NCBI RefSeq assembly: GCF_032854445.1
Contig: NC_088301.1
Span: 5,254,044-5,318,043 of the forward strand
Reading direction: 5' to 3'
Length of the DNA stretch: 64,000 bases
Source: Liolophura sinensis
Taxonomy: Eukaryota; Mollusca; Polyplacophora; Chitonida; Chitonidae
Part shown: in pieces, positions 1 to 11,200 of the stretch
Layout of the letters: each line of letters starts with the position of its first letter
Position numbering within the stretch: position 1 is the stretch's first letter
Translations under genes and position numbers: made by a program
The notes under the pieces: model-generated
Told to the model about the DNA's origin: nothing
The model's input: only the letters and a program-made list of their open reading frames with translations
The model's database searches: none

Positions 1-430
1 TATTGCATCAAACGCCTTCACTGTAAGTGTTTTTAAGTTTTAGAATGAATATATAATGCAATTCTCTTTTGCAAATATATTTCATTTCTGTTAGCGGGTT
101 GCACAAATAGCATAAATTTACATCTACAAAATCTACATCTACAAAATCTACGCCATATTGATTTGGGATTTATATATCCCTTACTGCTAGTATTTTACAT
201 TTGCGTTCGTGGTTATATTTTGATGTTGCTGTTTGTGTAGAACAAAATCAACTAAAAGAATACCGTCAGACGGAAACTAGTAAACAACATAATAATGATT
301 GCAACTGTCACATAATTTAGGATGTAAATTCACACGGCCAACGTTAGACATCATTTAATGGGCTTTTAGCTTCCTACAATGTATATTTACTTCAGCTGAT
401 GTCGTGGATTTCCATTGCTTATGCCTGATT

Positions 431-545
431 ATTTATTTATTCATTTATTTGATTTATGTTTTACACCATACTGAAAAATGTTTCACTTGTAGGACGGCGG
501 CCAGCATTATGGTGGGAGGACTTTCCACGTACGACCTATGCCTGA
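431..545 (-). mobile_element. Degraded reverse SINE fragment, gene 0 intron 3
   Basis: Reverse-oriented tail and body (ATTTGATTTATGTTTTACACC ... GGCGGCCAGCATTATGGTGGGA) with the middle deleted; the reading ends at TCCACGTACG. Confidence 0.65.
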
Positions 546-799
546 TTAAGTTCCTATGTCAGTCCTTTTAGTACTCAAATAGGTAGAAAAAGTTTGTACA
601 GCATCATTGAAATAATTCGGCATTAAGAAGCTAACATCAGGACTGGGAGATAATACTGGATGCAATAAAAAATGTTAACCACTGGAACAACTGTAATTGG
701 CAGGAAGTCAAAGTTCTGTTGTTTTTGTCCTAGATTTGGGTAAATGATGTGTTCAATAAATATTGTAGTGACGGGGCGATTAGCTTCATAATTACCTAC

Positions 800-1782
800 C
801 GGAGGCCCTTTCTCTCCCGAGGGTCCGGGCGGCCCATAAGGCCCCAGGACTCCTTCCCGTCCGTCCCGACCATCCCGACCCGGAAGTCCACAACATTCAG
901 CGGGAACAGCTATAAACCAAGGTGAAAAACTCTTATGTTGCCCATTTTTGGAATTTTAAAAATTAACGCCAAAACTATAAGAAAATCTGAGAACAGATCA
1001 CCTCGTGACGCTGTGGTGGTCCTTATCCAGTGTAGAGGTCAACAGCAACGTGTTTTACGAGTAAGTGGTTATATAGGAGAAACCAGTATTGCCAGTCGAG
1101 GATTAATCCAACTGTATTTTGCCGTATTTAAAGAACATGTCGGGAATATGAGAATAACTTGTAAGGGCGCATTTTAAAAGGAAAACAGAGCTGTTGGACA
1201 GCATTACGAAAACTTACAGCGCTATCCGATCATTTATTCTTGGCAAATTTAGTGGTTAAGTGTAAAGTTTTATCATCGACATCAGAGTGGCAATAGTTCC
1301 AAAATATGATAATGTTAAAGTCTCTTACCTGAAGATGATCTTTCCATTCTACTCCCTTCTTGAGTGACATCTTTAATTCTGCCGTCAGTTGATAGCCCCT
1401 AATATATAAATAGTAGATGAAGTATGTTTCTGCATCACTTGTTATGACTGAACAAGGAAATTAGACCTTCACCCAGATTCACGCAATGTGACTGATTTGC
1501 AACTATTTTAGATGTATTCTTGTTCGGAACATTGATTTGAAAGCAAACTGTTGGCAGATTCTGTAGATTATTGTGGAGGCAATTGTATATGTCAATCGTC
1601 AATGAATGCAACAATAAATCACCTTTTTTCACCGCTCTCTGAAAGCTTGATTTCACCCCTGGCTGTTAACCAATATTGGTGTAATCCATTTGCATGACTG
1701 GTGGAGAAATCACAGCGCGGTGATATCAAACACTCACCTGACCAGTCTGAAAGGTACACGACAACAAGACAATGACAATCAT
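800..1782 (-). CDS. Short-chain collagen C4-like protein, gene 0 (exons 1-3 only; 3' part outside window)
   Basis: Exon 1 is 1738-1782 and gives MIVIVLLSCTFQTGQ, a hydrophobic signal-peptide start. Exon 2 is 1329-1398 (70 nt). Exon 3 is 800-909 (110 nt) and reads A-V-P-A-E-C-C followed by ten Gly-X-Y triplets. The splice sites are good: donors GTGAGT, GTAAGA and GTAGGT, with AG acceptors. Phases match every other copy. The protein would be secreted. The Cys-Cys pair just before the triplets is a plausible interchain disulfide knot (inference). The triplets differ from the other copies, with GRE, GVL, GPS and GEK. Exons 4-6 lie left of base 1, so integrity is unknown. Confidence 0.8.
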
Positions 1783-1845
1783 CTTCAACACACTTGTAAA
1801 GCTGCAGAATCTACAGAACGGTAGCAAGTTTTAGTCTGACTGGAC

Positions 1846-1880
1846 TGACTGGACTGGTGAAATCAACAGAGTGTATTTAT
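1846..1880 (-). promoter_or_regulatory. Core promoter of gene 0 (TATA + Inr)
   Basis: On the minus strand an ATAAATA box (1874-1880) lies about 30 nt upstream of a TCAGT initiator-like site with A near 1846. This would give a 5' UTR of about 64 nt. The spacing is canonical. Transcription start is inferred only. Confidence 0.45.
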
Positions 1881-2469
1881 GAGCCAGAGTGATATCAGAT
1901 ATCCCACACACCCAGTCCCCATGGACGGTCTGTTTATATATCTTACTTACAAGTCAGAAGTTGTTGTCAATTCCTAATACTGAGCGTTTGTATATTTACA
2001 GTTTTGGTGGTTTATACCAGGAAGTACTTTTCCTAATACATTAACCTATTCTATATGGCACTTGAGACCCTTTCCACATTTACATGTGGCTATCGTGGGA
2101 ATGTTCCTGATGTTGCTTGGGTTTTCTGTAACTCACTTTAAATATACATGTAGTCACACGGTTAACAGAAGGAATATCATGCCATCCGTCAGTGGATGCT
2201 GGCACCAGAGTTTTTATCCAGGTGCAATTCATATAGGGTTCTGAGGTGAACCATATCCTGGAATATTGGACTTCCGAAAACGGGAAAAAGAGCTTGTAGA
2301 TAATATTTAAACATTTACATTTAAAATATTTAAACATTCTGGCAGCTACATGAAATATAAACCTATACTATTTGCTCAAGGCGAAATGATATTTATATGA
2401 GAATCTGAACTTCCAATGTCTATTGAAAGGGCCATGCTAGACTTAACTACCTGAAGACATTCGTAGATT

Positions 2470-2691
2470 TTGTGGTATTCTGAGCGGCTAGCCTCTCGCC
2501 ATTGCGTACTCAACCCAAGTCATGCCGGCCTCCTCTCCACTTGCATAGGCGGGAAGCTTTTACTGCAACCTGCAGATTGTCGTACCTTTTTCCATGCTTT
2601 ATCTCATTTTACTCACAATTGTTCTGGTGCCCGTCATACAAGTGAAACATCGTCCGTACGGAGTAAAAACACCTATCAAATGAATAATTAA
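2470..2691 (+). mobile_element. Old, diverged tRNA-SINE in spacer of unit 0
   Basis: CTCAACCCAAGTCATGCCGGCCTCCTCTCC, split in this copy by a few changes, aligns with the SINE body (GTTCAAGTCC...CATGCTGGCTTCCTCTCC). The later GTCATACAAGTGAAACAT ... ACGGAGTAAAAACACC and ATCAAATGAATAA stretches align with its tail. It is much more diverged than the intron-5 copies. Confidence 0.65.
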
Positions 2692-3477
2692 ATGATCAGA
2701 ATGGTGATGGATTAATATGGATTATCCACCACTGTTCGTTATTAGCGGCAGAATTTATAATCAATATTTACTTTAACAGTATTATGTGTTATTACGTGTT
2801 TTATTTTATTACTTTTCTGATGTTTGACTGATTGGTTTTTACCGCAAGAACTTTTTAACCTATATGACAGCAGTCAGGTTTATGGATAGATGAGTTTATA
2901 TTGTATGAGAGTTCGTCTGACAATTACAGTTTGTGGTTAAACGAGATCGATCATGTACTTCTTCTTGACATATGAGGATATTATATATCAAGGATATTTT
3001 ATCTGATCATAACTGAATGAGAATGTGCCAGAATGTAGAACAACTTTTCTTTAAATATAACCTACAGGAATAGTGTTAAGACATTCCTATTATACAGATC
3101 CGAATTTTGACTGAAAATCAGGTCATATCAAAATACTCTAACATGATAGGTGTGCTCTACATGGGCTTACACCTGGATGTGAGTATAGGGCCTACCGAGA
3201 GTTAAGGAAGAGTCGAGGAGAACGATTGTGTCAGTGTAACATGACTCAGTAAGGTAACGCGTTCTGTTTGTCTTATTAGTGGAACTTCGGGTAAGTGAAA
3301 CGCAAAATGCATCCTGGGAATCATTACATATAGTTTAAAGTTACATCTCTCGGATGAGTGAAGCCGATATGTTCACGGTTACCATTTTTTACACCTGGTT
3401 TAGTTTTGGTAGGATTATAAACAACAATGAGAAAGTGTTTTGCAGAGATCCATTGCTAAGGTCTATTTTATATATTC

Positions 3478-3990
3478 AGTTTTCTGTAAAATCAGTCATA
3501 CTCGCTACCAAAATTGCCTTTAGTAAGCGACACGTAACAATACATGCTCTTCATATTATTGCAAAGAAAATGGAGTTAAAACGATTTATTTAATTTATAA
3601 TGTTAAACTCCACAAGCTCAGTTTTGGCACCAAGAACTTGTTGCCTCAGGTGACGTCATCATTATTCAAAAGCATGTTACATGCTGGGCAATGCTGGAGA
3701 GTATTTTGTTTTACAATGGCTGCACCAATAAGCGGTTTGAATAAACTCTGTGCAGTGTGACAACCAACGCTAGTGTCTCTACAAACTGATTACATTGCTT
3801 TAATTTCCTAACATCCATCACTAAATCTATACTGCCGTGAGATCATATACTACAAGAGATAAAATAAATTTGATTTTGTATTGTTATATTACACTAAAAC
3901 GTGTCAACAATTTCAAAGATATCAGTGTCAGTAACAGGGTTTACAGCTATGTTGATAGCAGGTACCTGATGTCGCCCTCCGTCAAACATG
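3478..3990. repeat. Composite repeat, spacer copy (modules S1 and inverted S2), unit 0
   Basis: Module S1 (about 3478-3725, TGTAAAATCAGTCATACTCGC ... ATTATTCAAAAGCATGTTACATGCTGG) is a diverged direct copy of 9688-9935 in intron 3. Module S2 (about 3800-3990) is homologous to 9947-10140 but in reverse orientation. Confidence 0.65.
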
Positions 3991-4762
3991 TTGAACTCCG
4001 CCAGTGATTTTTGAATAATTCTGATGTCACCGCGGACAATGGGTACTTGCCATGGAAACCGAGCTGATGGGCTTAAACATTATGAATTAGAAAAAGTGCA
4101 AGAATATGAACTTCCAACATATTTACGTGTTTCTGTTGTTCCGTGTCACTGACCAGCGCCAATTTGATAGCCAGTATGACTGATTTTACAGATAGCTAAA
4201 TATAGGCAACTCGCTTAAAGAAATAGAAAGATCCATAATGGATTCTGTCCCCGGTTGCAACGTTGGGATATGGAGCAAACACAAGGAAGAAATGTTCATT
4301 GGCAGTTCTTCCAATCTGATTGTGCCTAATGCAGTGGCACACACGATGTCAAATGGCATAAGTAATCCTCCTTGTTTCATGTATATCTCTATACGTCAAC
4401 CTGCTGTGTTTATGCTGTCTGTCACCATTCCTGACCAAGTAAATGTCCCCTAACCGGAAGAAGAAAGCTGGATTCGAACATTTGGATGCGATTAGTATTT
4501 CTTAACGAGTTTTTGAGTGTTGTAAAATCACCAGTCGTACCCGTCGACCAGAAGAAGATTCTCTGTGTTGCTGGTGATTCACATGTGACCAAGTAAGAAG
4601 ATAAGCAGATTCATGGGTATGGAAGTTGAGTAGATTATTGCTACCCTCCTATTCACCATATCGGGAGTGGTAGATCAATCCTGTGGCGAGTCACACCTAA
4701 TACCTTTAAAGTTGTAACTTCCTCGCTTGGAATTCAGCATGAAGGAGATAGTGCAACAACTA

Positions 4763-4970
4763 GTTGACCTGTATCAGCATAATGGCTCGGGCAGGGCGCC
4801 TTACTTGCCTTCGGTAAGGCGTCTCAGTGAAGCTGCACTAGATAAAAGAGCGATGGAAATCCGACTTGCAACAAGGAGGCACATTACATGCGTTCTAACA
4901 ATTCTTTCGTCGTCATTTGACTGACATATTGTTAAGTACGACGTTAAACCAAAAGCACCCACCCACCCAG
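4763..4970 (+). mobile_element. LINE/SINE-type 3' end in spacer of unit 0
   Basis: A sequence with GCGTCTCAGTGAAGCTGCAC, then ATTGTTAAGTACGACGTTAAA, ends in a short (CCCA)n run. The GACGTTAAA-plus-tetranucleotide ending parallels the LINE tail at 7008-7050. This suggests a related LINE or a SINE that borrowed its tail. Confidence 0.6.
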
Positions 4971-5101
4971 CCTATTCAAAATAGTCACAAACATCAGGTA
5001 ACTTTGTATTGTCAGCAGAAGCATCCACAAATAAACCGAAGACCGTCAAAAGGATAACAAAAATCGATCAGCTTATAATGTGAAAACAAGGTGTATAAAC
5101 G

Positions 5102-5167
5102 TTTATTTATTTTCATCAGAGCAATTAGGTAGAAGTATTATTCGAATTTTTCTTCTGGTCTTTTATT
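5102..5167 (-). terminator. Poly(A) signals of gene 1
   Basis: On the minus strand AATAAA occurs at 5162-5167, about 125 nt after the stop codon, and again within AATAAATAAAC at about 5102-5111. Either could define the 3' end. Confidence 0.5.
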
Positions 5168-5290
5168 GTACTCATGCTTCTTCCCTACAACATCTCACTA
5201 TAATGCATTTAATCGCATTAGTGTGAAAGCAAAATATTCTATAATTCAGAGACAGTACCAGCTATTGTATTACCAAATGAACTGAAAAGA

Positions 5291-8200
5291 TTATTTTGTG
5301 CAAACGACACACGTAATCTCATAACCGTTCACATATGGTGGACAAGGTAGTGAGCTACAAACAACTTCTACCACGTACAGGAGATTTCCATTGACGTCGG
5401 GAGCGGTGGTGGGATGAGTATCTGGATCCTGGTCCACGCATACGTACTCAGACCTGTGGTACGTGTGATGTTGGGACATAAGAAATCCCAGGTACTCCAT
5501 TGTCCATCCCGATGGACATTCGAGTCGGGCTGGGATCATCAGGTGACTCAACCTACCCGGAGTATAGCACACAGCACACTGGGCCTCTCTGTTATGAGGA
5601 ATGACTCCCCCCGAGTTTGTTGTGCGGAAGACATTATTCCCAGAACTTATCTCAAACTCAGTTCCAAACAGATACGATTTGGATTGAAGTCCAGGGTAGG
5701 TTTTGTTGAACTGGGGATCGAGTGGGAGACACAACTGGTTAGCTCCGCTTCCTGTGTGCTTGTAGTAAGAGCCAGCCATTATACCTAAAGATAAAGCACA
5801 TTTGCAAATAATAAAGAAGACACAGCTATTTCCTGCAGTACTGAGCCCACAAAGGATGTGCATTAAAGATATGTTCATAAGAATATCCAGTGGTGTCACA
5901 CAGATAAAAGCGTGACACCTTATCACTTGATGTGTGAGGTAGTACAAGCAGCTCAGTAGTACCACTACTAAACTATTTAACAACAAAGCCGTTTATGTGT
6001 AGTACTAGTGTTCTGTTACACTGCAGCAGTTCATGTGTACAACCACCAGTGTACTTACCACACCTAATGTGTAGTACCACAATTCTATCAATTTCCACAG
6101 TTCATGAGTACTGCTACCTGTGTACTTAACCCCATTTAATGTGTAGTACAATAATTCTGTTACACTTCATCAGTTTATGTGTACGACCACCGGTGTACTT
6201 AACCCCACTTAATGTGTAGTACAACAATTCTATTGCACTTCAGAAGTTCATGTGTACAATCTCCGGTGTACTTAACCCCATTTAATGTGTGGTACAATAA
6301 TATTGTACTTCAGCAGTTCGTATGTATTACGAACTACTGTAATATTAGTCTATTACATCTAAGCAGGTCAAAATCATACTTCTTACTGATTCGCTTGGCG
6401 CTCAGGACTGAAAGGTCAGAACAAGGAAACAGGACACGTTGGCCCAGTGTCAAAAGAAGACACACTATCTGTACAATGACATAATGACTTCTCGCCGTGG
6501 TATGACTTAAAAATTTTTAAGTACGACGTTATACACGGAACAAACCTATATACCTACATACGTACATATATACGTACAGGTATACATGCGTACATTCCTA
6601 CATACCTACATACCTACGTACATACGTACCAACGTACATACGTACCAACATACATACCAACATACATACCTACATACATACCTACATTTATACCTACCTA
6701 CCTACATTTATACCTACCTACATACCTACTTACCTACCTACCTACCTACCTGCGACTTTGCTCCTGTACGAGAATCCTTTTATCACGTGAGCTGTCTTTT
6801 AGAACTTTTCAATTCTGTAGAAAGTGATACTACATGTATTTTTGATTTTCTCTCTACCATTGGTATAGCAGGAAAGCTGTGATTTTAAACTACCGTCTGT
6901 GTTTGTTATGTGACTTCTGGTGTCCTTTTTTGACTGAATAGTAAATAAATTATCCGTAGTAGATCGACTACTTGACGTTTTATTGTCGCGATAAAACTGA
7001 AATATTTTTGAAAGCGACGTTAAAACTTTCACTCACTCACTCACTCACTCACCTACCTACCCACCCAACCACCCACCTACCTACTTACCTACCTACCTAC
7101 CTACCTACCTACCTACATGCATGCATACATACATACATACGTACGTACGTACGTACGTACGTGGAAGCGTGCGTAATTTAAAATTACATAATTACATAAT
7201 TACATGTCTACACACGTACAAACGTACAAACATACATATGCACAGACATAGATTAATACATCCATACACAGACATAGATTAATACATCCATATATATCTA
7301 CATACATACTAACGTACAAACATACCTACAAAAATACATACGTATATACCTATCTACATACATACATACATACCTATACACCTACATACCTACCTACCTA
7401 TACACGTACATAAGTAAATACATGTATACATACGGGGCCTCCGTGGCTCAGATTTTTAGCGCTCTAGCGCAACGTAATGACTCAGGAGTCTCTCACCAAT
7501 GCGGTCAATGTGAGTTCAAGTCTCACCAATACGGTCACTGTGAGTTCCAGTCTAGCTCATGCTGGCTTCCTCTCCGGCCGTACGTGGAAAGGTCTGACAG
7601 CAACCTGCGGATGGTCGTGTGTTTCCACCCACCATAATGCTGGCCGCCGTCGTATAGGTGAAATACCCTTGGGTACGGCGTAAAACACCAACCAAATAAA
7701 TAAAGAAACATATATACATACATACGTACATACATTCATACGTACATATCTACATACATACATACCTACATGTGTTAAACATACATGCGTGCAAACCCAT
7801 ATACCCAGCTACATATATACGCGCATACGTAAATACATAAATGCGTACATACCTACATACCACAGACACACACACACACACACACATACAGACGTACACA
7901 TGGGGCCTCCGTGGCTCAGTTGGGTAGCGCGCTAGCGCAGTGTAATGACCCAGAAATCTCTCACCAATTGCCTAAGGTTGTCGTATGTTTGCTTTGGGAG
8001 ACACCCACAATTTTGTGCGCGCGTGTTATACGCTGACGTAAACACTCGAAAAACGCACTTGTTTGTTTACTTGCAATACCTCAAAGAGAGCGACCACACT
8101 TGTGTATGGACGTGTTAAGTGGTGAAGTCAACAGGAGAAGAAAAAACAATTTTAAAGTGATTTGAAATTTTGACTTCATTCTATGATCGCTTTGCGATCT

Positions 8201-11200
8201 CATGGCCAGCTGATATATGGTGACGTTAACAGGAGAGCACACCAGTAGTGTGTGCAGCAGTTATTTAGGGTCTATGCTGACGTCAGTACAGGGAAGACCA
8301 TAAGCAAAGGTGAATGCGGAATGAGCAAGATGCTAGTCTGTCAAACTAACGTAAGCTGTTAGTTCAGTTCTAATCTCAGAAAATATCTAAAGGCTCAGAG
8401 TAAATGTAACTCTTGAAAATTTGTGTGCAGCTTAGCCGCAACATGCTTATTTTTTACCTGAGTATAGTCTTTCCGAATGATCCGGACAGATATTTCTTCC
8501 CCAGCGGGTGTAGACAGCTCCTCCTAAAAAACGGTAAAACACACTAGAATGATTAGCTAGTTCTAAAATCAACATTTAAATTTAAGCACGGTGGCTAAGT
8601 TTTAGCGAAGTGAACCGTCATTTCTGATATCTTCAGTATGATGTTACAGTGAGGCATAACTATACATATGTCGACACTGTCCAGATCTACTACCAGTAGT
8701 TCTCAGACGTGATATATAATATAAGGATATAAACGACGCACAACACAAAGTCAGGAAAAAAATACGGAGGATTTTTACTTATTCGCTAGGTACAACCGGT
8801 CGCTTATTAATATCATATACTTGGTCATTTGGTCATTTTTACTGCAAGCATATTTAAATTTTATTTAACTTCATAACCCGGCTTAACCTTCAAGATCAGT
8901 ATATAGCTACTAAATAAAAGATAGAGAAAAATTAAACTGGACACGACATTGACAAATTGGTGATTAGTGATAAAATGTATCTGTTCTTATATTACAACAG
9001 AAAAACCAACTAGTCTTTTATTGCCCGTTGACTACAAATGTCAAAATCCCGTTTTAAAATAATGATATGAACACTATATTCATGTCTTCCCGTTTTCTCA
9101 TATTTTCACCTACATTGCTTTCTTACCATGACTTATGGATTTTGTGTCTTCCTCTGTTCCCGTTGTACCGTCTCCGGTGTTCACACCTGAACGGCCGATG
9201 TTGGCACCAGCCAATCGTTGTACGAGAGTCTGGAAAATCTTGTCCAACTGTTTGTCCAGATTTATCACACTCTGAGGTCCCTAGGAGGGACAAACGATAA
9301 TAAGTACATGTAAATTATTGTGATTTAAATGCTTGCATGAGCTACAAATTTCTTTTATGTTTATATTATGGATAAAAAGATTTTTTTTTTTTTTGATTGG
9401 TGTATTACGCTGTACTCAAGAATATTTCACTTATACGAAGACGGCAAGCATTATGGTGGGTGGAATATGCATAGAATGTTCAGAATAAGTGACACTCTGC
9501 TTCATAATTGTGTCTTGTTCTTCTTATCCCGGGGCTGAGGACTGTATATTTATGGCGTTGAGTTCGGTGGCCTGGTTGGGGAGGAACAGTTGCGCAATTA
9601 AAGCGTACATGGGACACATATTTTCAAATATTATTAACAATTTATGCACTAGAGTCCATTTCTTTTAGCCATTGGCCTATATTTAGCTGTTTGTAAAATC
9701 AGCCATGCTCGCCACTAAAATGGATTTTAGTCAGTGACACGTTGCAACCTAAGCTGTACACATGGATGTTGGAAATTGATATTCTTGCACAGAAAATGAA
9801 GCTAGAATACTTTTTACTAATTCAGGACACTAACTGGATAAGCTTGATTTTGAGAGCAGGAACGCATTGTCGCGATCGGGTGCCGTCATAATTATTCAAA
9901 ATCCAGTGACATGCTGGATAATGGGAGGAACTGAATATGTGTTGACAAAGGGCGACACTAGTTACTTAAAGAGATATGGAATTTCATCTAAACCCTGTAT
10001 TTGACACTGGCATATTTGAGATTGTTTGCACGTTTTAGTATAATTTGACCTCCATCAATGCTTTTTATATTAGATGTTGTAGTAAATGATCTCACAGGAG
10101 TATGGTATTAGAGTTGGATGTTAGAAAATTGAAGAATTGGAAGACTCCTTCCAAATTTCACATTTTTCATACTTTCTTAATTCTTTGGTGGTTAGTCTGA
10201 ACCATCGTTTTGGAAATTTGAGTTGTCAATATTCACCTGCGACGTACAATTTGGTTGTCGGCTAGTACACGAATGCCTGTTTCGACGCAAAGATTCTATG
10301 CATATTAAGTATTAGATTTGTATACGCTGCAATGGAATCGCAATGTTTGAATAGCTGAGTTATATCCCGTACCTTCCGCTACGAATTATAAAATGACAAG
10401 CCTTCTGAATTGATCTTTTAAGAGTATTTTTTACTTTTGTAAGAATAGTATGGGAATGGAATGTGTTAGGCTCATTGTTCACCAGAATTCACTTAAGCCC
10501 TGCTTCACAGATTATGACGTACTGAGTCCCCCCCCCCCCACCCTCACAAACCCTGCGACCTTGATTTCCAAATTTTAGAGAGTACATACGTGTTTCATGT
10601 AATGCAGACATGTTTAGCACATGCATACATATTTAGCGCGTATTATTCACATGCTAACCATAAATGCAATTTTTTGATATGCTAGGAAACGAAGAGACAG
10701 TTCTCGCTGAGACAAGTCTCGTCTATTATTTGGGATTTATATATACCTAAGTGCTAGTATTTCACATTTGCGTTCGTGGTTATATTTCGATGTCCCCATT
10801 TGTGTGGAACAAAGACAACCAAAACACTGCCGTCAGAAGGAAACCAGTACACATTATCATGACAACTGCAGTTGTCACATAGTTTAGGTTGTAAATACAC
10901 ACAGCCGATGATAGATATCATTTTAATGTGTTTTTAACTTCCTACAATGCATATGTACTTTAACCGATGTCATGGATTTTTACATTGCTTACGCCTGCTT
11001 ATTTATTCATTTATTTGATTGGTGTTTTATGCTGTACTGAAGAATATTTCACCTATACGACGGCAGCAAGTATTATGGTGGGAGGAAACCGGGCACAGAT
11101 AGGGGGAAACCCACAACCATCGGCAGGTTGTTAAAAAACCTCCCCACATACGGCCTATGCCTGATTAACTTCCCATGTCAGTCTTTTTAGTACTAAAGTA

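Larger units (their letters stand above)
1..5290 (-). repeat. Tandem unit 0 (partial) with its upstream spacer
   Basis: This is the left-edge partial copy of the roughly 10.9-kb unit. It begins inside intron 3 of gene 0 (bases 1-799) and holds exons 3, 2 and 1 up to 1782. Bases 1783-5290 are the spacer up to the stop codon of gene 1. The spacer contains the promoter (about 1846-1880), an old SINE (2470-2691), a composite repeat (3478-3990), a LINE/SINE-like tail (4763-4970) and the poly(A) signals of gene 1. I find nothing convincing in the remaining spacer. Relative to later units, about 1.3 kb of intron 3 is missing near bases 60-160. Confidence 0.85.

Noticed and set aside
3354-3593. 76-91 aa spacer ORF starting MSEADMF, present in all units
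   Set aside because: It overlaps the S1 repeat, its end varies between copies, and it has no recognisable domain or splice context.
4727-4924. 65-aa ORFs starting MEFSMKEIVQQL in every spacer
   Set aside because: They run into the LINE/SINE-type 3' end and show no domain; most likely non-coding repeat sequence.
5785-5986. Upstream extension of the exon 6 reading frame to a Met at 5986
   Set aside because: The extension is intron sequence that is open by chance. A TTTAG acceptor at the exon 6 edge is conserved in all six copies, and the upstream exons fit its phase exactly.
7434-7530. tRNA gene candidates (A- and B-box-like heads at SINE copies)
   Set aside because: The cloverleaf does not close, the B-box region is duplicated or shifted, and each head continues into a SINE body. 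These are tRNA-derived SINEs.
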